A DNA stretch of 64,000 bases from Tubiluchus corallicola. Lineage: Eukaryota > Priapulida > Priapulimorpha > Priapulimorphida > Tubiluchidae. How positions within the stretch are numbered: position 1 is the first letter of the stretch; every line of letters begins with the position of its first letter. The DNA lies in contig JAQGDQ010000025.1 of NCBI GenBank assembly GCA_030141605.1, positions 786,907-850,906 on the forward strand, given 5' to 3'. Of the stretch, positions 1 to 13,900 are shown piece after piece. The position numbers and the translations under genes are program-made. The notes below the pieces were generated by a model. That model searched no databases and was not told where the DNA came from. It saw only the letters and a list, made by a program, of their open reading frames with translations.

Positions 1-299
1 TAAATGGAGTTAGAAAACAGTATTTCTCCTTCAAAGAGATTCCAATATTAAGACTAAACTAAGCTGCCTAACCACTCCGCCTAACAGCAAGCGAAATATA
101 CAATAAGAAATAATATTATATAACAACAAGTGAAAACATTTTAAGTGTAGACAAGCTAAACATGTTTCCGTAAACTGAGGATGAAAACTATGAAGTTGCA
201 CAGTTGAGTAAACGGACCTTTTCAGCGTGAATAAGGTGGCGGGCTTAAGAGTTAAACACCAAATTTCTTTAAGTTGTTTACCGCAGCAGGTTTGTATTT

Positions 300-497
300 G
301 TGATGAAGCCACGTCGTCAGAGTTCTTCTGGCGTTTTTCTTGCCACGCGAAATTTCTACTATGCAGAAGCCGAGGATGGAGGACGCTTGGTTTACACGTG
401 TTTAACGTGCGGATACCATTTCACGGACAGGCAGGAGCAAAAACGCGCTCGTCTTGACAACACCAGCGCAAAAAAATTGTTGCGCGCGTATCTGTGA
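300..497 (+). CDS. Small ORF with a CxxC knuckle, function unknown
   Basis: An ATG-initiated 65-codon ORF opens at 300 and stops at 495-497. It is richer in CpG than its surroundings and looks coding in composition. Its centre, FYYAEAEDGGRLVYTCLTCG, loosely resembles half of the zinc ribbon of RNA polymerase subunit RPB9, but the first CxxC pair expected there is absent, and the basic tail (QKRAR, then AKKLLRAYL) does not match the family. It lies 142 bp upstream of the proposed PRDM6 first exon on the same strand. It could be an upstream exon or ORF of that transcript, a gene fragment, or chance. Confidence 0.2.
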   Translation: MMKPRRQSSSGVFLATRNFYYAEAEDGGRLVYTCLTCGYHFTDRQEQKRARLDNTSAKKLLRAYL

Positions 498-638
498 AGC
501 CAATAGGTTTACGATGAACATCAGTGTAATGCGAAAAACAACTCCTGCTAGTTGGAAAAACTGCATTCCTGGCCGCAAATATAGAACGTGCAGCTAATTA
601 TAGGCAGTAGATGTGCCCGCGCTGGGGACGAAGTTTTC

Positions 639-3600
639 ATGTCAGAGCACCGTAAAGTGTTTACCGAAATGGCTGGTAAGTGCTGATAAAAAATGCCAGC
701 TCACAGAGTTAAATGCTTATACCTTTTAGCTATAAAATCTGGGGTGGTACCAGCAAGGAATTTTTTGTTTCAAGGAGTGTAATCTATGTAGAATGTTGTA
801 ATAACATTAATAACATTAAATACTTAAATCAATTAGTAGCAAAAATTCTTATCTTAAATGGTTTGTAGGAAAATAAGAACATGTAAAAATCATTATAATA
901 CACAATATTTCGAGGCGAGCAGAGTGGTCACGATATGCACTTAGCTACTAAAGTTAGACAATGCCATCGCTTGGCAGTGAATGTATAGGTGACCTCCGAG
1001 GTCAATATTAGCTCTGAATGATTTCATTTGCCATGCTAGTTGTGGCAGTTTACCTCGTTAAGGGACTGTTTACCTCGAAAAGCCAACAGGTATGCGCAGC
1101 AGAATAAACGCAGAATTTTGACAAGTTCGACAATGGCAAGATGTGGGAAGACATATTCCCATGTATATCTTGAAACTTCTAAAACGTGCACGGGGCCCGA
1201 TCGGGTTGGAGAACCGACAGGGTCCTCAAGCCTATTAACATGTCTCTTCCAGGTGTGAATTAACCTTTACAATATACATGTAATACTATACTGAAGTGGA
1301 AATATTTGCAATGAATTTAAACTTAAATTAATATAAATTGCAAAGAGTAGCTTGTCATTGTACAGTATGACAAAACACTCGAAATGTTATGGACTACAGA
1401 TCAACAATCCATACTACTTTACTATTTTAGTTGACTATTGCAGACGATCATTTAGTACAAGTTGCAGAAACATTTGAAGCATACATTTGCAGAGATATAT
1501 AGTGAAAATATGTAGAGCAGTGAAACTACTTTTGGTCAAAACAAATCAAAATTTTTGTGACTTATTGCATTGCACTATTGTATCATAAAACTGAATCACT
1601 TCTAGACATACATGTTCAATTTTAACTTTAACTTTCAAGTTATTTAATCTTACCAACAAATAAACATTTTCATACTAAATATAATATCATGTGATTTTGC
1701 ACCGTGATTTACAGCAATAGGAATTATAAGAAAACTGGGAAAAAAGAAGTGAGGCGTGAAAGACAGGGTAAGTTGATTTTGTTAGTGAGTTACACACATA
1801 TTGTGAAGCTTACAAACTAATTCTATATCATTAAGCAAAAAATTATCCTTATTCAAATGGCTTGAAGCAAAAGTCGCTTGAATTAAGGACGAATGTTTTA
1901 AGTTTAGATAAGATTTCGGTTTCAAGTCTTTTAGTGGATCCGATATTGCACTTTTTTACGTGAAGCGAAAGCAGACGAATTCGTTTAGCGATATTTTGTC
2001 TATCCTATTTTGCTTCCTGCGTTTTTCTCTAAGCCTTAAACTGAAATGTTTGTTAAACATTTTAAAATCGGGCCGGGAAAAACTGACGCAAGTATAGATA
2101 ACGGATGAAAGATATACAGACATGCAGCGCGCTGAACCAGCATAAACTTCTTTCACCGACGAGAAGAAGTTAAACTTTCAGCGTTTTATCTCCACAGGAT
2201 TGGGTTTAGGGTTTTGTAATTAGAAAAACTTCCTCCGCATGCACAGAGACAGGCTCTGATAAAATGCCACCATGCACCGGCTAAAGTAAACACACTCACA
2301 TAAAAAACAACACGCGATAGATGTGAAATAACTAACTCCAATGTTTTTAAGATGTTGGAACGTTTACCTTCTGTAAACACAGCAGATTTGTAATCTGGAT
2401 TATTATACCAATGTCTTTTTTGATGCAGTACCGAGTAAAAGACTAAAACTAATGTGCAATTAGGCTTATATTATTAAATAGAGTATAATACTAATATTTC
2501 GCTTTGATTAAGTGACTGATTAAACATAAATTTATCACAGGTCAACTTTCCAATAGTCAATTGCACGTATAATAATTATTCTGTATGTATTTTGTTTGGC
2601 ATTGACTGACTGGCTAAATGAGTAAACGACTGAAAAACTGATTGTTTAGAAACTGTATTACTTACTAGCTGACTAATTTACTGGTGGGAGGGTGAATGGT
2701 AATTGGGCAATTTGTTGAGTGGCTGAATGAATGAATGAATGAATGAATGAATGAATGAACGAACGAACAAATGAACGATTAATACAAATCAGCAAGCCAA
2801 CAAATGAACAACAGAAAATAAAAGCGAAAACACCACTCAGTTAGCGAAAACCAAACAAATCAGTCGAACTAGCTCTTCAGTGAATGGATGAATAAATATT
2901 CATTGTAATTTTAGTAATTTTTGAATGCACTAAAACTGAAAATAAAGCACGACGGTTACATGTTGCTGATGTTGCACATTGCTGTGATTTACGACACAAA
3001 TTTGAGTGGTTCACTGGCCGTGAATGCAGTTCAGCAAAGGGATTTTGTGCCTGAATATGAGCTGCCAGTTCGTTACATTTGATTCGTCTGTAAAATCTCT
3101 AAATTAAATTTAAAAATGTAAATTCAAACCGAACACTAGTAGCAAATGTGATTTTTTTTTGCTTCAGGAAGTGCCAGCGAGGCAGCTATGGAAACTCTGA
3201 AAAGACAAACTGGAATGCCAGACGAAGTTTGCTTGTGTTACAGTGGTATACCTGGTGCTGTTTACGGAGTTTGCGCAAGATCAAACATAGCTATGGGTAA
3301 GCTCGAAAGATGAGCGCATTCTTATATAGTGATTTTCATTTACCTTTGCTGGCCGATATGTAGTCCGTTTCAGCAGATTTCATAAGCTGTGCCTCTACCG
3401 ATTTTGATTCGTTTGTTTCTCCAAGAATATTACAATTTATTGCATTCGCTCAATAAAAAGGAAATCCCATAATGGTGTCCAGTAATTGTAGAAGAACTTG
3501 GTGAAAATCTCTGTATGCAACTTAGCAAAAGACACTTGACAATAACACAAATGAATTTTTAGTGACAAGAATAGTGAAATGAATTAGAAAATTAAAAAAA

Positions 3601-6600
3601 TCCCGCAATTAAAAACCAAGGAAGAAAACAAAAAGCGCAACATTTCAAAGTACCACTGTACATTATCTTCGTGTGAAAAAAAGCAAAAAACGTCACATGG
3701 AATTACTTGTGCTAATTTTTAGGATGTTTTTACTCGTGCTTTTTATTTCCTGTGCTTCTGTGATTTTTTTCGACGTGCGTGTTTGTGTCATTGTTAGCGT
3801 GATAATTTTATGTGTTAATAATCAAATTTTATGGTACAACCAAAGTTGGGAAGTTGGCGCAGTCACCCGAATGCGAATTCATCTATTTGTGCATGAAGCA
3901 CAAAAATAATTTAATTAATTTACCTTGGGAAACGTGCGCTTGACAAAGTCAAGGGTCTCTGGTGCCCTTGCGACCTTCTCCTTCCCCTTGATCAAAATAA
4001 AATACGTGATAAAGTTTGCCCCTAGGACGTAAATTTTCGCGAAATTCCTCACGGTCTTTGGCTACGACAGATGTTACTATTGCTCACACGGGTCGCTGAG
4101 TTCTTGGCAATTGTAAATAATGTAGTATATGAGGTTTTTATGGGTTTCTATTGCTGTTTATAGGAACGTGGATGGGGCCGTACGAAGGCAGATACGTGGC
4201 ATTAACGGAGTATGGTGGCGAGGTTGATACAACAGCCCTGTGGGAGGTAGTACAATTATATGCCAAGAATATTTTTAAAGAAAAAATATGTTCTATTACC
4301 ATGAAAATACAGATCATTTTTGTAGCGTTGAAACTGATGCTCCTGTCAAGCGAATGATCTTGTTGGTGTGATGTCTGGCTGCATTATTATGTTTAGTTGG
4401 AGTATGGCAATCTCAGGCTGCAGTCAGTTAGTCAGTCAGTCAGTCAGTAAATTTAAGTAAGTATGTTAACAGTAGGCAGTAAGTTAGTGAGTCACACACT
4501 CAGTCAGTTAGTTAATTAATAAGCAAGTTAGTGAATCAGTAATCAGTCTGTTAGTGAGCCAGTCACTTAGTTAGTCAGTCAGTTCATTTTAGTATCAGTC
4601 CTTTGGTCAGATGGTTGGTCAATAAAAAGTCAGTAATTAGTCAGTAAAGCAGTCTATCGCCAAAGTGTGGTTGGTCAGTAAGTCGGTTAGCGAATCAATC
4701 AGTCAGTCGTCCTTGGCCTCTTTACTCATTGGCCTATCGTTTGGTTGCCGATCGGTCGGCATATCAGTCGTTAAAAGTCATTGAACTTCTTGTTATTGCC
4801 GTTGAAGACTATATTGTTCAATGAGTTGATGGGTTGATCAATTAGTCAGTTGATCGGCCAGTCACACATTCATCCTGAGCTGGGAATACAGTGGATGAGC
4901 ACCTGATCAATTAGTTTCTTGGCGAAATATTACCAGTAACAACAATCTCTGTTTTAAATGTGGTAGAGTCACGAAATTTTTTAGATTTAAGATGAACGCT
5001 GAACAGAGCCTTCAATGGCTTCAGTAGCTTTGTAAATGAATTCCTAATACTGGATGTGTTTACCCCGTCTGTCTTTGCGTGAGTAATTAATGAGATTCTA
5101 CTCGGGGGCAATTAAAATTGATAGGCTATATAAGAATCTGAGAGTTGTCATGCAGATTTCATGATAAATCGTTTGCTTCTTTCGTTTCCAATTCAGTGTT
5201 GATGTTAAGTAAACGTAGTTGGACTCATTCCAAAAATGGACCCAAGTGTTCAGTCCTGTCGATGTCATCGACGATGCGTTGCCATTGTCGTTGTTGGGAA
5301 TACCATCAAAAATTGCCGTAGGTGCGGGCTATCTTGTTCAATTTTCTGCAGGAAAGGGTCCAATTTATTGAAGATTCTTACCACGTCTACGTCTTGTAAC
5401 ACTACGTGGACGACGCGCATATGTGATAGTTCTTGGGACCTCGGCGCCCTCAAACTCGAACGTTCGACCACGTAGTGTTTCGCTAACTCTGCATTATAAA
5501 AATTAATGATACGTTTTGTTTGGTTTATTATTTTGACTTTGGAAGGCAAGTATTGTTATTTCTGATCTGATGAACACGCTTTTACACTTAGCAATACCAC
5601 CCAATGGTAAGGTTATTAATTTAAAAAAAAGTAAAAAATGTTCTTTTGACCAATGGTCTAAAAATACTAATGGAGACGCCGGTGTCCTATTTTTAGTTGA
5701 CTATAAATCTTATTGGGATAACATAAACCATGTCTGATGGTCATATGAACGCCTAAAATATTAAGTAAATGAATAACTTGAACTGCTGGTCTAGTCTTTT
5801 TATTTTGAAACGTCTTTAGTCTTTTAGCTACACCCACAAACCCAAAACTTTGAAAAAACTGTCCATTATCCAATGCACAGTTTGTTTACCCTACTGTTCA
5901 CCATGTAAAATAACAAAACTAAGCGAGTAGATCAAGTTAGTCATTTATTTATTACGTTACCTGGCTGCAAATTATCTACATGAACTGAAATATTAAGTTA
6001 TTATCATTGCAGATTTACGATAAAAATCAAGTGAGTCACTTTATTGAAGGCTGCACGTGGATGAAATACGTGCAGAGTGCCAGGTACTGGCAAGAACAAA
6101 ACATGGCGGCGGTGCAGCACTCTGGCATGGTTTACTACAGGGTGACCCGTGAACTTCTCCCCGGAGAAGAGCTGTTAGTTTATTACGGAGATGCCTACGC
6201 CCACTTCATGGGCATCCCAATAACTTTAAAACAAGTTGCCATAGAAGGTAATTCATATTACAGAAATATAGTTATTCCATCTGTGTATCTATCTCTGTGT
6301 TTGTTTAAACAAGTCTGGCCACTCATAATTGTTGAGCTGGAGTGGGTGACTCACGGTCAGAGGTCAATTTTCTCTCATACCTCCAATACCGGTATAGTGA
6401 GTGCCTAATCAAATTGACGCAACTCACTGCCAAGACAGAGTTGCAAAATAATCTTGAGATTTTAAAAACGTTAATCTTTATTTTTGGTTAATCGCGCAAA
6501 ATTATATTAATGTACGGTATAGAAAATCTGGAATTTTCGTATCTCTCAGGTTGTATGTTAAAAGAGGAATTAAAGCTTTCAATTTTATGTCGAAATTGTT

Positions 6601-7906
6601 GTTCGTTAAACAAGAAAGAAGTCATTGGGCTGTTAAATTTCGTGAGAACTCCTCGCGAAAATGGAATATGCAGTATTTCTACCTCGTGGGCAGGACGCAT
6701 AGCTTCTAGCTGGCGGCAGAATTCCTCACGAGGAATTCCACAACGAAAATTTCTCATGAGGCGTCCGTGTGAAATACGCCATCAAAAGCACTGTGCTCCA
6801 TTTTAACGAGAAATGGTGCAAGGACTTTTTCCTTGAGGAATTCTTCCTTGCGTCCTCACTGTGAAATGGGCCTGGTATCACCGAAGGATTCTTTTCGCTA
6901 TATAGATTTTTGATATCTTTTTTCTCACGACATCAACGTTTAACGTACCTACAACCTGGATTATTTTACATCACCTAATTTTTTACCTAGATTTTCGTTG
7001 TCGGTATCATTATCAGAATTTTCAGGATGCAAAATTTTCTGTGTCTAGATTTTCATGGGAATGGAATTAGCAATTCCTTGACAGCGACCCAGCAGGAACC
7101 CTCAGTGGTTCAACCACCAGCACCAAACAGCGTGAATTACAGCATTTCCTCGCTTGTCCACGACCAGCCGACAAACGATACGATAAAATTACGCAGCCGC
7201 ACCGCGCTGCCGTACCGCCTGGGTGCTGGACACCCGAGTCCTGGACATCATGGTCCGAACGGCGCTTTAAACAAGGTAAAATTGGGCCGAGACGACCGAG
7301 GTCCAGCTGGAGGAAATTCCAGCGATTGGCACCTGTGGAAGTGTGGTCAATGTTTCAAGACCTTCACACAGAGAATTCTTTTACAGATGCACGTTTGCTC
7401 GCAGAATCCGGATAGGCCTTATCAGGTAAAGCGTGTACATGTTGTATTTTTAAATGTTCTCGTGGAAATTTTCCATAATCACTTTATAGAAAAAAGTGAT
7501 TTTAAGCCTAAACTTGTTACGATGGCAATTTCATAACACAAAGTTTTCATTTTCAAACGTCGGTGTCTCCCAGCTGTATTTTGATCGTCATCATCGTTGT
7601 CACAATTGTCATAACCATTATAATCGTCATCGTCATTCCATCGTGATCATGATGGTTATTATTATGATCATCACCAGCGCCACCACCACCACTACCATTA
7701 CCACCGCCACACCACCACTACTACCACCACCACCACAACAACCACCATCACCATCACCACCACCACCACCAAAACCACCATCACCGTCACCATCACCACC
7801 ACCACCAACACTACCGCCACCACCAGCACCACCACTACCACCGCCACCAATACCACCGCTGCCACTGCCACCGCCGTGGCTGACACCACTGCCCTCATCA
7901 TCATCG

Positions 7907-7950
<44 letters not shown>

Positions 7951-10900
7951 GTCGTCGTCGTCGTCATCATCATTGTCACCGTCGCATTTGTGAAATTTTC
8001 GTCATTGTCAGCAGTTGCACATAATGATTTTCAATAATAAAAGCATCAATAGCACATATAAGTAGCTTCAAGTAGCTTCTGTTTTATACCACGGATTGAG
8101 CTACGCCACGCCCCCACCTGGTGGGATTAACTGATACGGCCAAATAATGCAGCAAAGCTGTGCGTAGTACGCAAAGCAGAAATGAAGATAAACCCGGGAG
8201 ATAACGTGAATATTTCTGTCTACCTCGCTTGAATGGCTTCAAGAAACTTAACAGTATAGTAAATGATTTTTTACCCGCTGACACACCGCTCGAGTTACGC
8301 GCCTGGAATGTACAAGATGAAAATTTGACATGCGCGTTTCGGGGCGGACATACGACAAGTAAGGGCCCTCAAGACCTTTTGAATTTACCTCGCAAGTGAC
8401 AGTCCATAAGATGTTTAATTAGTCGAACGATTCGCACTTTTCATGATATAAAGTTTGTGAGAAATCGTTCTCCACGTGACCGGAACGGGCACTGTATATC
8501 GTTCCAATAAGGTTTTGCATCCAGTTTTGGCGCCCATTCGGCTTGTCCTGTTTCTTTCCCCGTCCAGAAAACGCCGAGCGAAATAAACACCGGCAAAGCA
8601 TTGGTTTAATTCGGGAATAACAGACATGTGGTGGCGTGTATATGAACTGTTACCGTACTTTGTATGAAACATCCACTTAGAGCCTAATTGCTTGCGGTGT
8701 GGTATCAAGTTGTTCGACGGACCACTTCAGGAAGTCTCCAATCGTTTGTAGTATTTTTCTGAAGCAGTAGTAGGTAATTAGCTGTTGCGAGTGACAGAGT
8801 TATCACAAAAATTAGGCCCTCGGTCAGTAGTGATACTGGCGTAATTGCAAGTCAGCTAGAATTTCCACTTGATGATGGATCTGTGTTAGAATGTTTGATG
8901 GATCTGTGTTAGAATTGTATATCACTTGTTTTTGTTTTGTTTTGCATTGTAGAATTTATGATTTATGTTGACTTTTGTTTTGTTTTACATTTATGCATGT
9001 TTTTGATTTGACATTTTTCTTTAGATTCACTACGTATATAACGTAAAATTACACACTCGTTTGCTGATCCAACCAATTTCACTAATTATAAGGGTGCTTG
9101 ATTTAGAGAATTATTCAGTTTTTCGCCACCCTTCCCTTGAATCGTATTTTTTTAAATTTAGTAACTTCTATAAATTTGATGTGTAGAAAAGGGAAAATAA
9201 AATGAATCTGACTCTGGTTCTGAATGTAGTAGAGAACTGACAATCCAATATTAAGCTGGTCAACGGACGTATCATTATTTGGCCGTATCAGTTATTCCCA
9301 TCAGGTAGGGGCGTGGCGTGGCTTCAATCAGTGGTATATAACAGAAGTTTGTAATATTGTGATACAGGTGCTGGTACTCGATTGTCAAACTGATTGCCAA
9401 AATGCTGTTTATTAAACTAAATCACAGAATCACAAACAGACAAACATTATTTTGAATACAAAAAAAACGATTAACTTACCAATGGTATGGCTCAAATACG
9501 GAATACACAACACAAAAAACGTTCGGATCAAATATATAATAAATTTAAAACACCTAATCCTATTTATAGTATTTCTGTAATTCTATTGACCACATCCATC
9601 AAAAATCTTTTAGTCAACATATCTTTCATTTCAGTGTCATCTACGTTACACATTATAGTGCAAAATTATACCGTTTCTACATTGCTTCTAACTGTAGATA
9701 TATCATAAATATACTTAATCATAATGGTTTTAACCTCACTGTCATTTGTATTATTCGAAACACAAATTTCTCATTTTCACACATATTAAAAAGCGCATAT
9801 ATATATATATGTTATATCTGAATAGAATATAGGTTTTAATGAGTGATCTGTTAAATCTTAAAGCAAAACTGGATCCAACCTTAAACTGTAGGTAAAAACA
9901 ATCTGCTCTTTAAAATATTGAAAGGAAATATACTAGCTTCTGTCTTTTCAAAAATGACTTACGTGAAATAATTATTACCACACAAACACAATTTCGCGTT
10001 CGCGTCACTAGTTCTTCGCTGTTACATGCATTTCGCCATTCTCTAGTTAGACGGGCATTAGCGCCTGCATTTCGGAAACGCATTGTACTAAAACAGAAAC
10101 GTTTTGCATAAAAAACAACTGCGGGACCTCTCAGTTCAGCTGTGTTAGTTTGTGACGAACTGCACACGTTCGACAGCTTATGTACGAGCACAGCGGTAAA
10201 TTTGACATTTGAATTTTTATCTTAAAACTTGCTTAGTTTTAGTACAACACACTGAATATGTTACAGTAGTGCTGTAATTAAATTTTCGCTTTTGCAAACA
10301 CGTGCAACACGCTCGTGGAATATTTTTGCTGCTGAAAATTATGTTAGTTGTGATGTCATCAATGGTTAAGCTCGACCCCGTTAATTAGGATCTTAATCTG
10401 TTATCTAATTATCAGAAAAACTTTTGCAGTATCAATTGTGTTAAAATGTATACTTTTTATCCGACTCGAAAATGGGATGGTATATGAAAAATCTACCTTT
10501 AAGTCTTCCTTTAAGCTAATACGAAATTTACCTTCTACAAAATTTACAAAGTGAATTCAAGATCGCTGTGAACGTCTTCTCACTTCAATTTTCCCAATTC
10601 CCTGAACATCGTCATTATAAATTTCAGTAAAAAGATAGTGTTCGTGCCATTTCTTCAATGTCTTTGTAATTGTGTGTAGTAATCGCTTACATCAGCGAAA
10701 AATAATGCTGACAGAGACGCATTATCTGAATTTTAAATCCAACGCCAACATCACTAGATTGGTCAGCCATAGGCGTAGGGGCCGATTGTTCCAGGGGAGG
10801 CTGAGCCACCGGAAAAATTCAGGATCAACTTCGAGTCGGAAAATGCATCACCCAACCCATGATAAAAATGCCCGGATTTCGGTCACTTCATTTGGCGCCA

Positions 10901-13900
10901 TGGAGAAACTTCGAGATTTCCTTATTTTATTTTTTCCATCATTTGGCCTTTGCCCGAAAAATTTGGTAATTGTACAAAAAAATGTGATTGCCCGAATCCG
11001 GGGGAGGGGGAGGGACTCAGCCCCAGTGATTATGGTAGGTGCTAATTCAATTTTTATAACTTACTAACCAATTTACCAGTACTTCCAAGTGTTAGTTTAC
11101 TATAGTTTAATAGTTTACTATAATTATTATATAGTTTAATTTCTTTTGGCTAATTCAGGACGTGAAGCTCTCTGTAGGTAATTATAGCTAAAAATTCACA
11201 AATTTAAATTCAACATTATTTGTTAGTGACTAAATTGACCTACAAACAAGCCAGACAAGTTTGAAAGGAAGAAATGAGAAAAAATCGGGTTAAGCTTGGG
11301 TTTGAACCTGCGTATCAACTATACTCAGACCCAGTGATTACGGCAGGTTTTAATTCAATATTTTGTAGCTAATTAATTAGTAATTACAGTCAAGTAATTA
11401 CTTCGAACTTACACTTGGAAATCCTGAGTTGGTTGAGGGCTAAATGGGACTGTGGGTTTAGTTTAAAATTCGCCTGTTTGGACGGGCAAATTACATGCAA
11501 ATTAATCATCGTTCAAACTTAGATTTGCTTCTAAGCTTTACCGAATTAAAACCAATCAATATAAAGATAATAATTTGAAAATAACCATTTAGCACATGTT
11601 GAACAATCGTTCGAAGTAAATAGTACAAATAACAGTAATAATAACAATAATAGTAAAGAAATTTACAGAACAACTACGCTATGTAATAGATACATTTTCA
11701 AGATGCAAAGCTGTAATAATTTTATTGATGAAATCAAACGAAATTTTTTCTCTGTTTCTCTATTTCAGGAAAGAATACATCTATAAAAATATAATAAACA
11801 TAAGTAGAGTAGTAAATGTGTTAATAAAGTAAATATAAAGTCAACGAGATAGAGCAGCGAATTGACTAGAAAAGCATCAAGTCAGCCTTCATTTGGCAAT
11901 TAAATAGGTAACTTGGACACTGGTTGACATGGCAGATTAAAAAATGATGTAATGTTGTCTGGTAAGCAATTGTAGATAATTATCATCTATATACATAATT
12001 ATCGTCCGTATAAATTTGATATATTTATACCAAATTTAGTTATATGTTATCAAGTTAATTTCCATCAAAATTAAATATAATAAGTGGAGCATATTTAAAA
12101 CGTAAAATCTTGCAATTTTATCCAAAAAAGTAAAATTTCGGAAGGTTTAGTTGAAACTCTAATAATTGCATAAAAATTGATTAAGCATTAAATTGATTGA
12201 TTAAAGACCACAGATTTTGGATTATCAGACTTTACACTCTTTTCAGTGCTACCTCAAGTGGTAGCCAAGGCTGAATTCCCGTACAAGTAGTTGTCGTTCC
12301 TCAGTGACCACGACCAGGCCCACTGAGAGATTGGCCTGAGGGGGCCCACAAGCCAAACAAGGAAAAAAACGAGGGTATACCACGAGCAAGGCAAACGGAA
12401 TAAGATGTGTGCTTGCCAACCCAAACCGTCCACAAGTCGGCGTAGTTAAAACTACTTTATTCTGCTTCAAAGTAAAATGCATCAAAAAAATCTGCCAAAT
12501 ATATATTTTGATTTTTATAAAAACAAACGCTAAATATATTGGACTTTATATTCTATCATCAAATCGTCCTTAAAATGTTTTAAAAATACTAAAAATACTG
12601 TTTTAAATTTTATAAGCCCTTACTTACTTTTCTGCTTAAAAATTGGTACTGCAATTGTCGACTTAGTTTGAGTATCATTATTTGACGAACTGGAGGAAGC
12701 GGGGACAAGTTTCCTTTTGCCCTGGGACCCAAAATTTCTCTTGGCGGCCATGACCACGACCTCCGATAATCTGTGATGTTGTAACAATTTTCTAGGTACT
12801 TTTTTATGAGATCATCCATTCGTAATCAAACAAGCCTGTCTGCTCACTGCTGATGCGTGACACTCCGTTTTTATTTTTCTGTGCGTGCTTATGACTTATT
12901 ATGACCTTTAACTTTTGACCTCAATTATGACCCGGTCAACACCTTATTCGAAATTGTTTGGTTTGACCAGACGGTTTAGTCTAGTGGTAACGCGTCTGCT
13001 TTCCGTCTGGGATGTCGGGAGTTCCATACTGCGGCCGGGTCATACCAAAGACTAAAAATGGCACCTGCCTGGCGCATGGTAAAAGCGGGGTAATAATAGT
13101 TTCTGTTATTCTTCTACGTGTATATCTCAGGGCGACCAGACATCTCGATCGGGCGATGAGGAAGGAACTGCCCACCCACTGGGTCTCAGCATTGGACCCC
13201 TCCACGGTGGGCTAACTACCCTACGTGACAGTAGCAGTTATCAGTTGCAGTAAATACAAATGATATTGTTAATTGCAATTGAGTGTGATATTAGTTGTGA
13301 TGCCCATTATTCTTTTATTGGCACTTTGCACTCAGCAGTTGAACCGTGAAGATATCTGTATCAGATCCAGTCTATTTTGTAAATCCACTATAAATAAATC
13401 AAGTTTAAACTAACTACATATTCTTCTAATGAAGTTAACGGATTTGCTCGTCATGCAGTTTCAGCTACGTATGGCGGTTGGTGACTTGGTGTCATTTCTA
13501 TTGAAGTTCTCGTAGGTAATGGTCGAACATAGCGGGTTTTACCGTCTAACAAACGACCATTCGTCGATTTTAGAGAGAAATTTTATTATCTGCGGCGCAT
13601 ACTTCGACAGTCATAGAGAATTTTCGTTGAACCCACATCAAACCTAAGCCAGTAAAACGTGCATTTGGACGGGCATAAGTGAGTCACTCGGAGAAGGCCC
13701 TCGGGTGACGGTTGAAACGCTTGCCGTCGTAAAAGTACACTTAGAAGAAGCTACAACTTCGAATCCAAGCTATTTTTACGAGGATATCAACACTTTGACT
13801 GCCCTTTCAAAGAAACTGAACACGAACCCGGTCTTTTGCTTTCCAAGTTGATGAGCACAAAAACTGTTTTATGCTGGCTTAACGAGCAGAAGAAAAATCT

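Noticed and set aside
5236-5549. Overlapping ORFs on both strands around the 12-bp inverted repeat
   Set aside because: Neither shows a domain; openness is explained by local CpG-rich, stop-poor sequence.
7026-7048. Earlier acceptor (TTTTCAG at 7025) for PRDM6 exon 5
   Set aside because: With the phase left by exon 4 it gives an in-frame TAG; the acceptor at 7048 restores the frame and makes a natural junction.
7496-7993. Long ORFs on both strands rich in Ser, Pro, Met and Val
   Set aside because: They are translations of a trinucleotide microsatellite; every frame is open because the repeat lacks stops.
9910-10191. 93-codon minus-strand ORF in a CpG-rich patch
   Set aside because: No recognisable domain or convincing splice partners; kept only as a CpG-rich island of PRDM6 intron 5.
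10672-11067. 131-codon ORF in PRDM6 intron 5
   Set aside because: No motif, no splice context and low-complexity arginine/serine-rich composition; part overlaps a short repeated segment.
12966-13045. Functional tRNA gene
   Set aside because: The tRNA-like head has a degraded B box, poor stem pairing and a long unrelated body, as in a SINE.
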